From Dickeya aquatica (GTDB lineage: Bacteria; Pseudomonadota; Gammaproteobacteria; Enterobacterales; Enterobacteriaceae), in the NCBI RefSeq assembly GCF_900095885.1, contig NZ_LT615367.1, forward strand, positions 3,348,001 through 3,412,000: a stretch of 64,000 nucleotides of DNA, given 5' to 3'. The notes below the pieces were generated by a model that ran no database searches, had not been told where the DNA came from, and saw nothing but the letters and a program-made list of their open reading frames with translations. A program made the translations under genes and the position numbers. Below, piece after piece: positions 9,266 through 19,366 of the stretch. Position 1 is the stretch's first letter. Every line of letters begins with the position of its first letter.

Positions 9266-10357
9266 ATGCAAGCGCAACCGTTCGCGCAACAGGTGCTGGA
9301 GTGGTATGACCGCTACGGCCGCAAAACCCTGCCCTGGCAACACGAAAAAACGCCGTATAAAGTCTGGCTGTCCGAAGTGATGCTGCAACAGACACAGGTC
9401 AGCACCGTGATCCCTTATTTTGAGCGTTTTATGGCGCGTTTTCCAACCGTCGCCGATCTGGCTGCCGCCCCGCTCGATGATGTGTTGCATCTGTGGACCG
9501 GGCTCGGTTACTACGCACGCGCCCGTAATCTGCACAAAGCGGCCCAAAGGGTGATGTCCCAGCACGGCGGCGAATTTCCTACCCGCTTTGATGATGTCGC
9601 CGACCTTCCCGGCGTCGGGCGTTCAACCGCGGGTGCAATTCTGTCGCTGTCGCTCGGGCAGCACTACCCGATTCTTGATGGCAACGTCAAACGTGTGCTG
9701 GCGCGCTGCTACGCTATCGCGGGCTGGCCGGGGAAAAAAGAGGTGGAAAAGCAGCTTTGGACACTGAGCGAAACCGTAACACCCGCTCAGGGCGTCGAAA
9801 AATTCAATCAGGCGATGATGGATTTAGGCGCGATGGTGTGTACCCGTTCTCGCCCAAAATGCGAACTCTGCCCGCTTGCCAGCGGTTGCCAGGCCTATGC
9901 CGGGCAGAGCTGGAGCCAGTATCCCGGCAAGAAGCCCAGGCAGACGCTGCCTGAAAAGCAGGCCCTGTTTTTATTGATCCAGCAAGGGCAGCATGTCTGG
10001 CTGGAACAGCGGCCAGCGGTGGGATTATGGGGGGGCTCTACTGTTTTCCCCAGTTTTGAAACATCTGAAAAACTGGTCGACTGGTTGCACCTGCGCGGTA
10101 TAAAGCCAGAAAAATTACGTCAGGGTATCGCCTTTCGTCATACCTTCAGTCATTTCCATCTTGATATTGTGCCAATGTGGATGGCACTGCCTGATGCGGC
10201 TGCCTGCATGGATGAGGGTGCCGGTCTCTGGTATAACTTAGCGCAGCCGCCGTCAGTCGGGCTGGCCGCACCGGTTGAGCGGTTATTACGCCAGTTGACT
10301 CAGCCTGCCTCTCTTTTCGCTGATACCGACAAACAGCATCAGGACACTAAGGAATAA
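9266..10357 (+). CDS. mutY: Adenine DNA glycosylase MutY (with a local double frameshift)
   Basis: Removes adenine mispaired with 8-oxoguanine. From ATG 9266 ([15 protein letters not shown]) it gives 363 residues (E. coli 350). The HhH segment [18 protein letters not shown] with the downstream catalytic Asp ([14 protein letters not shown]) and the 4Fe-4S cysteines ([17 protein letters not shown]) are intact. In the C-terminal 8-oxoG-sensing domain the expected [12 protein letters not shown] reads [12 protein letters not shown]. The LYCFPQ version exists in the next frame between a 7-G run (10029-10035) and a 4-T run (10054-10057), as if one G was lost and one T gained. This may be natural or a homopolymer sequencing error. 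In-frame codons upstream of 9266 look non-homologous. Confidence 0.95.
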   Translation: MQAQPFAQQVLEWYDRYGRKTLPWQHEKTPYKVWLSEVMLQQTQVSTVIPYFERFMARFPTVADLAAAPLDDVLHLWTGLGYYARARNLHKAAQRVMSQHGGEFPTRFDDVADLPGVGRSTAGAILSLSLGQHYPILDGNVKRVLARCYAIAGWPGKKEVEKQLWTLSETVTPAQGVEKFNQAMMDLGAMVCTRSRPKCELCPLASGCQAYAGQSWSQYPGKKPRQTLPEKQALFLLIQQGQHVWLEQRPAVGLWGGSTVFPSFETSEKLVDWLHLRGIKPEKLRQGIAFRHTFSHFHLDIVPMWMALPDAAACMDEGAGLWYNLAQPPSVGLAAPVERLLRQLTQPASLFADTDKQHQDTKE

Positions 10358-10359
10358 GC

Positions 10360-10632
10360 ATGAGCAGAACCATTTTTTGTACTTTTTTGCAGCGCGATGC
10401 CGAAGGGCTTGATTTTCAACTCTACCCCGGCGAACTGGGTAAGCGCATTTACAGTGAAATTTCCAAAGAGGCCTGGGCGCAGTGGCAGGCCAAGCAGACC
10501 ATGCTTATCAACGAGAAAAAACTCAACATGATGCATGTTGAACATCGCAAACTGCTGGAGCAAGAGATGGTGCAGTTCCTGTTTGAAGGCAAGGACGTGC
10601 ATATCGACGGCTATACCCCACCGCAACATTAA
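10360..10632 (+). CDS. yggX: YggX, Fe(II)-trafficking / oxidative protection protein
   Basis: Small cytoplasmic protein that protects iron-sulfur clusters and helps iron trafficking. The 90-residue product matches E. coli YggX (91) from [20 protein letters not shown], including the single conserved Cys7, through to the HIDGYTPP tail. It begins 2 bp after the mutY stop, consistent with the SoxRS-linked mutY-yggX operon known in E. coli; MutY is itself a 4Fe-4S enzyme. Confidence 0.95.
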   Translation: MSRTIFCTFLQRDAEGLDFQLYPGELGKRIYSEISKEAWAQWQAKQTMLINEKKLNMMHVEHRKLLEQEMVQFLFEGKDVHIDGYTPPQH

Positions 10633-10686
10633 CTGACAAGGGCCATCAGGCCCTGATGCGTCCCTGACCCCTTACGGCTTTATACG

Positions 10687-11769
10687 ATGAAGAAACTGTT
10701 CGTTTTGCTGTTTATTGCTCCTTTGCTGGTCGGTTGCTCTGGCAAAAAAAACAATGAATACAATGAGGCGTTAGTCAAAGATACCAATGCCTTTGATATT
10801 CTTATGGGGCAGTTTGCCAACAATATTGAAAACATCTGGGGATTAAACGAGGTTCTGATAGCCGGCCCCAAAGACTACGTAAAATACTCCGACCAATACC
10901 TGACGCGTAGTCACGTCAACTTTGATGCCGGCACCATCACCATCGAGACCATTTCATCAACCAATTATCAGGTAAGCTTACGTCAGGCCATCGTGACCAC
11001 ACTGTTGATGGGTGATAACGCCAGCAACACCGATTTATATTCAGACGCCAACGACATCCAGATAAGCCGGGAACCGCTGTTATATGGCCAGGTGCTGGAT
11101 AACACCGGGCAACCGATTCGCTGGGAAGGGCGCGCCGGAAGCTTCGCCGACTATCTGATTCAGAATAAACTGCAACGCCGTACCTCGGGCATGCGGGTTA
11201 CCTGGTCTGTCACCATGCAACTGGTGCCAAACCATCTGGATAAACGCGCGCATAAATACCTGCCGATGGTACGTCAGGCTTCTGAACGCTATGGCATTGA
11301 TGCCTCATTGATCCTCGCCATCATGCAAACTGAATCCAGCTTTAACCCGTATGCCGTCAGCCGCTCTGATGCGCTGGGATTAATGCAGGTGGTGCAACAC
11401 AGCGCCGGGCGTGATGTGTTCAAAATGAAAGGCAAATGGGGGCAACCGAGCCGCAGCTATCTGTTCGACCCGGAAAGCAACATCGACACCGGCACCGCCT
11501 ATTTGTCGATGCTGAAAAACATCTATCTCGCCGGTATTCAAAACCCCACCTCACAGCGCTATGCCATGATAACGGCCTATAACGGCGGTGCGGGTAGCGT
11601 GCTGCGGGTATTCTCCAATGATAAAGACACGGCATTTGGCATCATTAATAGCATGTCACCCAACGAGATTTACCAAACGCTGACCACGCGACATCCTTCT
11701 GCCGAATCACGTCATTATTTATACAAAGTGAACACAGCTCAGAAAAATTACCGCGCGTATAGCCGCTAG
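10687..11769 (+). CDS. mltC: Membrane-bound lytic murein transglycosylase C
   Basis: Outer-membrane lipoprotein that cleaves peptidoglycan glycan strands with formation of 1,6-anhydro-muramic acid. The 360-residue product (E. coli 359) has a signal peptide with lipobox LLVGC (Cys16), a DUF3393 N-terminal domain, and a C-terminal SLT domain with catalytic Glu in [18 protein letters not shown], then SDALGLMQV and [13 protein letters not shown]. It follows yggX by 54 bp, as in the mutY-yggX-mltC operon. Confidence 0.96.
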   Translation: MKKLFVLLFIAPLLVGCSGKKNNEYNEALVKDTNAFDILMGQFANNIENIWGLNEVLIAGPKDYVKYSDQYLTRSHVNFDAGTITIETISSTNYQVSLRQAIVTTLLMGDNASNTDLYSDANDIQISREPLLYGQVLDNTGQPIRWEGRAGSFADYLIQNKLQRRTSGMRVTWSVTMQLVPNHLDKRAHKYLPMVRQASERYGIDASLILAIMQTESSFNPYAVSRSDALGLMQVVQHSAGRDVFKMKGKWGQPSRSYLFDPESNIDTGTAYLSMLKNIYLAGIQNPTSQRYAMITAYNGGAGSVLRVFSNDKDTAFGIINSMSPNEIYQTLTTRHPSAESRHYLYKVNTAQKNYRAYSR

Positions 11770-11781
11770 CGAGTCCCTGTC

Positions 11782-11810
11782 GGGAGAGGCATCACCGCCT
11801 CTCCCTTTTA
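11782..11810 (+). terminator. Rho-independent terminator after mltC
   Basis: GGGAGAGGC-ATCACC-GCCTCTCCC, a 9-bp perfect stem with a 6-nt loop, is followed by TTTTA. It lies 12 bp after the mltC stop and closes the mutY-yggX-mltC operon. Confidence 0.9.
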
Positions 11811-12187
11811 TCGTTATCACCCGCCCGCCTGCTCGAAAAATAACCATAGCAAACGATTGGTTACAGTCATAAGCAAACACTATATCAAACGCTTTGGGCA
11901 GGACTAATAACCAGTAAAAAATATATAAACAGACAAAAAAACAATAAAAATGCAAAAATAACGGATAAAAGCAAAACAAAATCACGGGATTCAGGCAGGG
12001 AATTTTTGCCTCTGGCCTCAGGAAACGGTAGCATCGCTGGCGTTTTTACTCCGCCGGGAAGGCAGGCGTAACAAGGAACAAACCCATCCACTCAATAAGT
12101 CAGGCTGTAACACCGCACGATAACCTGATGCGGTGATAAAACAGCCACTCATTCTCCTGAATGACAGACAAGGGAATCAAACAGGCA
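11811..12187. other. Non-coding stretch between mltC and ansP
   Basis: No credible gene. The first half (about 11825-11985) is very AT-rich with long A runs and should contain the ansP promoter. In E. coli this position holds nupG. I see no nupG remnant. Confidence 0.5.
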
Positions 12188-13645
12188 ATGACTCAACATA
12201 AAAACCAGAGCGAACACCACGCCAAGCGACGCTGGCTCGATTCACACGAGACGGGCTACCACAAAAGTATGGGCAATCGTCAGGTACAGATGATTGCCAT
12301 TGGCGGGTCAATTGGTACCGGTTTATTTCTCGGTGCAGGAGCCCGCTTGCAAATGGCTGGCCCGGCGCTGGCACTGGTGTATCTGCTGTGCGGTATTTTT
12401 TCATTTTTTATTTTGCGCGCACTCGGTGAACTTATCGTGCATCGCCCCACCAGTGGCAGCTTTGTTTCTTACGCCCGCGAGTTTTTGGGTGAAAAAGCCT
12501 CCTATGTTGCCGGCTGGATGTATTTCCTCAACTGGGCGATGACCGGCATTGTTGATATCACCGCCGTCGCGCTCTATATGCACTACTGGGGCACCTTTGC
12601 TGATGTGCCGCAATGGGTGTTCGCACTCACCGCACTGGCCATCGTCACCACCATGAACATGATTGGCGTGAAATGGTTCGCCGAGATGGAGTTCTGGTTT
12701 GCGCTTATCAAGGTCGCCGCAATCTCCCTGTTCCTGGTAGTGGGCACGATTTTTCTCGGCACCGGCAAAACGCTGGATGGCAATATTCCCGGATTACACT
12801 TGATAACCGATAACGGCGGGTTATTTCCCCACGGCTTATTGCCCGCACTGGTGTTAATTCAAGGGGTGATTTTTGCTTTTGCCGGTGTTGAACTGATTGG
12901 TACAGCAGCGGGTGAATGTAAAGACCCGGAAAAAACGCTGCCTAAAGCGGTTAACAGCGTTATCTGGCGTATTGGGCTGTTTTATGTCGGCTCGGTGGTG
13001 TTGCTGGTGTGCCTGCTGCCGTGGAATGCCTATCAGGCCGGGCAGAGCCCATTTGTCACCTTTTTCAGTAAACTTGGCGTGCCTTACATCGGCACCATCA
13101 TGAATATTGTGGTGCTGTCGGCGGCACTCTCCAGCCTTAACTCCGGCCTCTACTCCACCGGGCGCATCCTGCGTTCGCTGTCACAAGGCGGGTCTGCCCC
13201 GGCCTTCGTTGGCAGGATGAACGCGCAATCCGTGCCTTATGCCGGGATACTGGTGACCGTGGCCATTCATGTCATTGGCGTATTTCTCAACTACATTGTG
13301 CCGTCCCAGGTCTTTGAAATTGTGCTGAATATCGCCTCGCTCGGCATCATCAGTTCCTGGGCGTTCATCATCCTATGCCAAATGAAACTGCGTCAGGCTA
13401 TTCGCCAAGGCAAAGCCGCTCCCGTCGCTTTCCGTATGCCGTGGGCACCGTTCACCTCCTGGCTGACGCTGGCCTTTCTGCTCAGTGTGCTGGTGCTAAT
13501 GGCGCTGGATTACCCGAACGGTACCTGGACGGTCGCCACCATTCCTCTGCTGGCCATGTTACTGGTCGCTGGCTGGTATGGGCTGCGTAAACAGAAAGAA
13601 GAGGTCAACCGGCTGAAAGCCGAGCACGAAAAAACAACGGCCTGA
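12188..13645 (+). CDS. ansP: L-asparagine permease (APC family)
   Basis: Proton-coupled amino acid importer of the inner membrane. The 485-residue protein matches E. coli AnsP nearly end to end: KRRWL near the N-terminus, GNRQVQMIAIGGSIGTGLF at the first membrane helix, the APC motif TAAGECKDPEKTLPKA, and about 12 membrane segments. Start 12188 gives an N-terminus like E. coli AnsP; an upstream in-frame ATG at 12161 would add nine residues. The gene replaces nupG between mltC and speC. The soft C-terminal tail is charged. It converges on speC across a shared terminator. Confidence 0.9.
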   Translation: MTQHKNQSEHHAKRRWLDSHETGYHKSMGNRQVQMIAIGGSIGTGLFLGAGARLQMAGPALALVYLLCGIFSFFILRALGELIVHRPTSGSFVSYAREFLGEKASYVAGWMYFLNWAMTGIVDITAVALYMHYWGTFADVPQWVFALTALAIVTTMNMIGVKWFAEMEFWFALIKVAAISLFLVVGTIFLGTGKTLDGNIPGLHLITDNGGLFPHGLLPALVLIQGVIFAFAGVELIGTAAGECKDPEKTLPKAVNSVIWRIGLFYVGSVVLLVCLLPWNAYQAGQSPFVTFFSKLGVPYIGTIMNIVVLSAALSSLNSGLYSTGRILRSLSQGGSAPAFVGRMNAQSVPYAGILVTVAIHVIGVFLNYIVPSQVFEIVLNIASLGIISSWAFIILCQMKLRQAIRQGKAAPVAFRMPWAPFTSWLTLAFLLSVLVLMALDYPNGTWTVATIPLLAMLLVAGWYGLRKQKEEVNRLKAEHEKTTA

Positions 13646-13660
13646 TACGTTATTGGCGAT

Positions 13661-13688
13661 AAAAAAACCGGGGATCCCCGGTTTTTTC
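13661..13688. terminator. Bidirectional rho-independent terminator between ansP and speC
   Basis: AAAAAA-CCGGGGATCCCCGG-TTTTTT is symmetrical and works in both directions. It lies between the convergent ends of ansP and speC. Confidence 0.92.
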
Positions 13689-13712
13689 TTTGGTGGGTGC
13701 CCCACAAGCCAG

Positions 13713-15866
13713 TTAACGGGCCATCACATTCGCGCACAGGCATTTGCTGCCATCCTCCTGCGCTACGCTGTAAACACCTTGTAACTCCGGCGCAAAACCC
13801 GGCATTAGGTTAATACCGGCTTCCAGCGCCTGGAAATAGCGCAGCACCGCTCCGCCCCACACTTCTCCTGGCACCACACACAGCACGCCCGGCGGATACG
13901 GCAGAGCCCCTTCAGCAGCAATACGTCCTTCCGCTTCGGCCAACGGCACCAGATCCACATCGCCACGGATATAGGCGGTATGTGCATCTTGCGGCAAGAC
14001 GACGGCCTGAGGGAAAGAGGCCTTGCGAAACATCTCTTTTTGCAGCCGCTTCACGTCATGACTGACATAAAAATCATGCATTTCCTGGCACAACCGCCGC
14101 AGCGTGTAACCGCGATAGCGTTGCTCATACTTGTGGTACAGGCTCGGCAGCACTTCACTTAACGGCGCATTCTGCTCGATCAATTGCTCGAACTGCACCA
14201 GTGCCGCCACCAGTCGCGCCATTTTCTCGCCATCTTCGGCAGGCGTCAGCAAAAACAGAATGGAATTCAGGTCGCACTTTTCAGGAATAATGCCGTGTTC
14301 GCGCAGGTAATTGGCAAGAATGGTGGCCGGAATGCCAAATTCGGTATAAGCGCCGGTTACGGCGTCAATACCCGGCGTGGTCAGCAACAACTTGCACGGG
14401 TCAACAACATACTGCCCGTCGGCGTAACCTTCAAAAGCATGCCAGTTGGCACCAGGCTCGAAGCTAAAGAAACGCACATCTTGCGCTATCTCATCCGTGT
14501 CATAGTCTTGCCAGCGCTGACCGGCCACCCTCGGCGGTACAAACGGCACGACCTGCGAACAGCGCATCAGTAACTGTTTACGGGTTTCAATACCGAGTTT
14601 CACACACTCCATCCACAGCCTGCGCCCACTCGGGCCTTCATGCATTTTGGCGTTAACGTCCAGCGCCGCAAACAGCGGGTAAAACGGGCTGGTGGAGGCA
14701 TGCAGCATGAAGGCGTTATTCAGGCGCTTATGCGGACAAAAGCGTTTTTGCCCACGAATATGGTTATCTTTCTTGTGGATTTGCGAGGTTTGTGAGAAAC
14801 CGGCTTGTTGCTTATGCACCGACTGGGTGACAAAAATTCCCGGATCGTTCTCGTTTAAGTCCAGCAACAGCGGTGAGCACTGCTCCATCATCGGAATGAA
14901 CTGTTCGTATCCCACCCAGGCGGAGTCGAACAGGATGTAGTCACACAGGTGGCCGATGCTGTCTACCACCTGCCGGGCGTTATAAATCGTACCGTCATAA
15001 GTGCCAAGCTGGATCACAGCAAGACGAAACGGCCGTGCATCATCGGCACGTTCTGGAGCCACTTCACGGATCAACTCACGCAAATAGCGCTCGCCAAAAC
15101 AGTGTGCGTCCACGCCACCGATAAAACCAAACGGGTTACGGGCCGTTTCCAGATAAACCGGCGTCGCACCGGCCTGAATCAATGCACCGTGATGGTTGGA
15201 TTTGTGGTTATTTCGATCGAACAGCACCAGGTCACCACGCGTGAGCAATGCGTTGGTCACCACTTTGTTCGCCGCCGACGTGCCATTCAGCACAAAATAG
15301 GTTTTGTCGGCGTTGAACACGGTCGCGGCAAATTTCTGCGCTTTCTTGGCGGCACCTTCATGGATCAGCAAGTCGCCCAGTTTCACATCGGCGTTACAGA
15401 TATCTGACCGGAACATGTTCTCGCCATAAAACTCGAAAAACTGACGACCTGCCGGATGCTTGCGGAAAAACGCCCCGCCCTGATGCCCCGGACAGGCAAA
15501 GGTGGTATTGCGCATCCCCACATATTTTGCAAGCGTATCAAAAAACGGCGGCAATAACCGCGCCTGATACTCTGCGGCAGCCTTTTCCAGTTGCAGCGCA
15601 TGTTCGCCGTCTGTATCCAGATACAACCATTCACTACCCGGTGGCAATGTTTCCTGCTGAGTATGCCAGGGCTCGCGTACCACGAATGTCGGAATACCAA
15701 AACCGGTGTGATACATCACCGATAGAATGCCACTGCGAGCCTCTTCAACCGACACCACCACGGCGGCAATGTCGGTAAAATCGGTCTGACTGAGCGCCAC
15801 AACCGGACGCAAAGTGACAAGACGGGAGGCAACCGCCACATTAGCCGCAATTTTTAACTGTTTCAT
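13713..15866 (-). CDS. speC: Ornithine decarboxylase, biosynthetic type
   Basis: PLP-dependent decarboxylation of ornithine to putrescine. The 717-residue product aligns throughout with E. coli SpeC (711). It has the response-regulator-like wing domain (DFTDIAAVVVSVEEARSGI), the large domain with NADVKLGDLLIHEG and NGTSAANKVV, and the PLP lysine in SVHKQQAGFSQTSQIHKK. Sequence detail and the position next to tRNA-Phe favour the biosynthetic SpeC over the acid-induced SpeF; no speFL-type leader or potE lies nearby. The gene order mltC-(ansP)-speC-tRNA-Phe parallels E. coli mltC-nupG-speC-yqgA-pheV. Confidence 0.96.
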   Translation of the reverse strand: MKQLKIAANVAVASRLVTLRPVVALSQTDFTDIAAVVVSVEEARSGILSVMYHTGFGIPTFVVREPWHTQQETLPPGSEWLYLDTDGEHALQLEKAAAEYQARLLPPFFDTLAKYVGMRNTTFACPGHQGGAFFRKHPAGRQFFEFYGENMFRSDICNADVKLGDLLIHEGAAKKAQKFAATVFNADKTYFVLNGTSAANKVVTNALLTRGDLVLFDRNNHKSNHHGALIQAGATPVYLETARNPFGFIGGVDAHCFGERYLRELIREVAPERADDARPFRLAVIQLGTYDGTIYNARQVVDSIGHLCDYILFDSAWVGYEQFIPMMEQCSPLLLDLNENDPGIFVTQSVHKQQAGFSQTSQIHKKDNHIRGQKRFCPHKRLNNAFMLHASTSPFYPLFAALDVNAKMHEGPSGRRLWMECVKLGIETRKQLLMRCSQVVPFVPPRVAGQRWQDYDTDEIAQDVRFFSFEPGANWHAFEGYADGQYVVDPCKLLLTTPGIDAVTGAYTEFGIPATILANYLREHGIIPEKCDLNSILFLLTPAEDGEKMARLVAALVQFEQLIEQNAPLSEVLPSLYHKYEQRYRGYTLRRLCQEMHDFYVSHDVKRLQKEMFRKASFPQAVVLPQDAHTAYIRGDVDLVPLAEAEGRIAAEGALPYPPGVLCVVPGEVWGGAVLRYFQALEAGINLMPGFAPELQGVYSVAQEDGSKCLCANVMAR

Positions 15867-16527
15867 GTAACCAAACCCAAACGGTTAAGAATGAGTGTAC
15901 GTGCCAGATAAGGCACTGCGCAGAGATAACGCTACGTGCTAAGCGTAACGTACCCCATTAACTCCTGCCCAACACGACGAACAGCATGCCAGCTAACCGC
16001 GACGAACGTATGACCCGCGCCAGCAGCACAGGTAAACATCGCATCATCTGGGAACAGCACCGTCCGATAGACATCAGTAAAATCAGAGACCGGCTGGCTC
16101 TATTTTTAATCATGCCTAACAGGGGGCGTCAGCACGCCTCACCGCATGGTGGTAAGGGATAATCGGGAAAACAGGGATGAGGTTAACGCAATGCGTTCAG
16201 GATGCGGCAACAACAGCGGAGATCCGGCGCACGGTGTCTTTACCATGGGCATTGAATCTGACATATCCGCAATCCTCTAAATAACCGCAGGTGGAAGGTA
16301 AGCTAAAAACCGCGCAATAGTGGCATTATTCTTCACCGAATTCAAGACAACGAATGTGACAGTATTTATCGGCGCAGTGCCGCGCACCATTAGGCCAGCC
16401 GATACCCTCACCCGGCGGCTGGAGCCTGCGCAGAACAAGGGCAACTGACTGAAAATAAACCAACCGCAACGATTACGACAGAAACTCGTTGACGCTCATC
16501 GCGATATACGGTTTAATGCGCCCCGTT
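15867..16527. other. Non-coding stretch between speC and tRNA-Phe
   Basis: About 660 bp with no convincing gene. It must contain the speC promoter and leader and the tRNA promoter. E. coli has yqgA here; I see no yqgA similarity. Confidence 0.5.
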
Positions 16528-16603
16528 GCCCGGATAGCTCAGTCGGTAGAGCAGGGGATTGAAAATCCCCGTGTCCTTGGTTCGATTCCGAGTCCGGGCA
16601 CCA
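16528..16603 (+). tRNA. pheV: tRNA-Phe (anticodon GAA)
   Basis: A 76-nt cloverleaf with encoded CCA. The acceptor stem GCCCGGA pairs with TCCGGGC, the D-arm is GCTCAGTCGGTAGAGC, the anticodon arm GGGGATTGAAAATCCCC carries GAA, and the T-arm is TTGGTTCGATTCCGAG. Position after speC matches E. coli pheV. Its 3' end is duplicated at 18384, marking it as an integration target. Confidence 0.98.
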
Positions 16604-16615
16604 CTTATTCAGAAA
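16584..16615 (+). repeat. Left direct repeat (attL-like), 3' end of tRNA-Phe plus flank
   Basis: The last 20 bases of the tRNA plus 12 downstream bases match 18384-18415 at 29 of 32 positions. Direct repeats of a tRNA 3' end normally flank an integrated element. The 1.77 kb between them hold an IS256-type fragment and a toxin-antitoxin pair, with no integrase left. Confidence 0.75.
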
Positions 16616-16640
16616 AACCAGCCTACGGGCTGGTTTTTTG
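16613..16640 (+). terminator. Terminator after tRNA-Phe
   Basis: AAAAACCAGCC-TACG-GGCTGGTTTTTT forms a stem with a T-run immediately downstream of the tRNA. Confidence 0.88.
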
Positions 16641-16648
16641 CTTTCGGG

Positions 16649-17310
16649 GAACAGATAAAGAAAAATCAGACCCGCATTACGCAGATGGACAGCCAGATTT
16701 TGTCCCTGTACGCCAAGGGCATGACTACGCGGGAAATCGTTTCTACATTCAAAGAGATGTACGATGCCGATGTGTTGCCCACGCTGATATCCAAAGTGAC
16801 TGATGCGGTTAAAGAGCTGGTGATAGAATGGCAAAACCGTCCGTTAGACTCACTGTATCCCATTGTTTATCTTGATTGTATCGTGGTAAAAGTCCGTTAT
16901 GGCGGCAGCGTCATCAACAAAGCGGTATTCCTCGCGCTGGGCATCAACACCGAAGGCCAGAAAGAGCTGCTGGGTATGTGGCTGGCTGAAAACGAAGGCG
17001 CGAAGTTCTGGCTGAGCGTACTCACAGAGCTGAAAAACCGGGGACTTCAGGACATCCTGATTACCTGCGTGGACGGTTTAAAGGGCTTCCCGGAGGCCAT
17101 CAACAGCGTTTATCCGCAGACACATATCCAGCTGTGCATCATCCACATGGAGCGCAACAGCCTGAAATATGTCTCGTGGAAGGATTACAAGGGCGTCACC
17201 AGCGGGCTGAAAGCGGTGTACCAGGCCCCAACCGAGGAAGCGGCGCTAATGGCGCTGGATACGTTCGCGGGCATCTGGGCCCCCAAATCAGCAAAAGCTG
17301 GTGTAAGCAT
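16649..17310 (+). pseudogene. IS256-family transposase remnant
   Basis: Translated, this piece matches the middle of IS256-family mutator transposases: MDSQILSLYAKGMTTREI, PLDSLYPIVYLDCIVVKVR with the first catalytic Asp, CVDGLKGFPEAINSVYPQT with the second Asp, and ALMALDTFAGIW. The N-terminal third is missing; the homology starts only 45 bp after the tRNA. The reading frame breaks near 17282: PQISKSW, the expected continuation, lies in another frame. The C-terminal part with the catalytic Glu is absent. It is therefore inactive. An open frame running back into the tRNA is chance. Confidence 0.85.
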
Positions 17311-17363
17311 CCCTACAAAACGAATCATTCATTTTTTAATGATTCGCGGACACAATCTCAATT

Positions 17364-18148
<785 letters not shown>

Positions 18149-18231
18149 GATGTTATCCTCCGTCCTACTCTCTGGATATTAATCATACAGCAACCGTAAC
18201 GCTAATGTCATTACGATTTATCGGCATCATA

Positions 18232-18250
18232 GGGAATCGAACCAAAGGAA
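18232..18250 (-). repeat. Inverted fragment resembling the tRNA-Phe T-arm
   Basis: Read on the minus strand, this is TCCTTTGGTTCGATTCCC, matching the T-arm of the tRNA-Phe gene (TCCTTGGTTCGATTCCG) apart from one inserted T and the last base. It is oriented opposite to both tRNA-derived direct repeats. It may be a scar of an earlier rearrangement or chance. Confidence 0.4.
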
Positions 18251-18383
18251 CGAACCGGGTATTTCTTTACTACATGTGACCCATCATTCTGATCTGTCTA
18301 TAAAAATACGGGTCAACCCACGGGTCTTGACAACAGCCACGGTTAAAATTTACGCTACATCTCAACTTAATAGAAAGCTGAAT

Positions 18384-18415
18384 GATCCCGAGTCCGGGTA
18401 CCACTTATTTAGAAA
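18384..18415 (+). repeat. Right direct repeat (attR-like), degraded copy of tRNA-Phe 3' end
   Basis: Matches 16584-16615 with 3 differences in 32. The C-to-T change in the GGGCACC segment removes pairing in the acceptor stem, so it is not part of a functional tRNA. It has its own terminator hairpin downstream, as if it were the original chromosomal end of the tRNA locus. Confidence 0.75.
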
Positions 18416-18439
18416 CGGACGCCTCTGGGCGTCCGTTTT
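18413..18439 (+). terminator. Terminator hairpin after the right tRNA-end repeat
   Basis: ACGGACGCC-TCTG-GGCGTCCGT forms a 9-bp stem preceded by AA and followed by TTT. It mirrors the terminator that follows the intact tRNA-Phe, but with a different stem sequence. Confidence 0.8.
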
Positions 18440-18950
18440 GCTTTATAGCGTTACACCTTATCCCATAAGCCACGTCAATTACTATCCGTTGAAATCGTCT
18501 TGACCCGTTTCCCGTTGATTAATGCAACACATGTCAGTCGTGTCCTCATCGGCAACGAGAGAGCATCCTGATGAAGAAAATTTTTTTCAATGAACAGATC
18601 ATCTGACTCTTCCGCTCTGCCATAGCCAAGGTTTCAAGCCCGCAGTCTCTGCCACAAACATGCCATTTCAGACGTTCCCTTCTACATATGACGTAAAGAA
18701 TTTTCCTTACATGGCGATACCGGAAGTGAAACGCTTTAAAAACCCGAAGAAAAGAACGCTCATCGGAAGATGGTTTTTCCATAAGAACATGATAAAAATG
18801 GAATATTTCAGGTTGTTCTGGGTTGAACGTTCTGATAACAGGCCAGCAGCAGGGCGCAGTTTTCGTTATGTGTGAGGATACAAATCCGTCGCGTGCAGGC
18901 TTAATCGGAACAGACTCGGCAAGACTTCTCACTACGGAAAAATCATTCGT
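18440..18950. other. Decayed non-coding stretch
   Basis: About 510 bp with no gene I can support. Open frames here (for example 128 codons on the minus strand at 18546-18932) have no recognisable motif, a Cys/Arg-rich chance composition and no good ribosome-binding site. It directly precedes an IS3-type fragment and is probably mobile-element debris. Confidence 0.4.
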
Positions 18951-19076
18951 GATTGCAAAAAGGATGATAACGAGTATCGGCCATATTCAGCACTGAATTA
19001 CCAGGTACCATCGGCGTTTGCAGCACAGTGGCGAAACGAGATATTTAGCTTTCAACAAACTGATATTACCACCTGA
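18951..19076 (+). pseudogene. IS3-family transposase C-terminal fragment
   Basis: The in-frame peptide contains NEYRPYSALNYQVPSAFAAQ, the highly typical C-terminal end of IS3-group OrfB transposases (Y-N-x-x-RPHSALNYxTPxxFA), here with Tyr in place of His. It ends at a stop at 19074. Nothing upstream continues the transposase, so this is a remnant. Confidence 0.75.
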
Positions 19077-19204
19077 GTGCTGTATCTAATTCTGGGGCAG
19101 GTCACCCTCCCCCAGAAAAATAGTAGTACCGAAAAATATCACTAATCTTTCTACCTGATAAAAAAGTCGTTAACGCAGCTTTTTATCAAATTATCAAAAT
19201 GGAA

Positions 19205-19366
19205 TTACTTCCCTTTTGAAGGAGCATTGCCACGGTTGTTACCAGATGGATTTCCTGTTGTACTTGGCCAATTACCACCAGAACCAGGATGGCTGGATGG
19301 TCCACGTCCTTGTCCTTGCCCCTGACTACTGCCCTTTGATGCTGAAGATCCGCTGTTTTTTGACAT
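19205..19366 (-). CDS. Small Gly/Ser/Asn-rich protein, function unknown
   Basis: A 53-residue protein starting MSKNSGSSASKGSSQGQGQ and continuing with low-complexity Gly, Ser, Pro and Asn to GNAPSKGK. It contains one Trp (GGNWPSTTGNPSG) and no Cys. It has a plausible ribosome-binding site (AAGGAT, 8 bases before ATG), even codon use and a clean stop. No signal peptide or membrane segment. I recall similar short GQGQGRGPS proteins in enterobacteria but know of no assigned function. It is probably an intrinsically disordered, basic protein. Confidence 0.6.
   Translation of the reverse strand: MSKNSGSSASKGSSQGQGQGRGPSSHPGSGGNWPSTTGNPSGNNRGNAPSKGK

Noticed and set aside
13713..15866. Inducible ornithine decarboxylase SpeF
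   Set aside because: Sequence and location beside tRNA-Phe fit SpeC, and no potE or speFL leader is present.
16559..16648. Reading frame of the IS256-like transposase continuing back into the tRNA-Phe gene
   Set aside because: The frame overlaps the tRNA and its terminator; the transposase homology begins only after these.
18546..18932. 128-codon open frame on the minus strand
   Set aside because: No recognisable domain, unusual Cys/Arg composition, no good ribosome-binding site, located in mobile-element debris.
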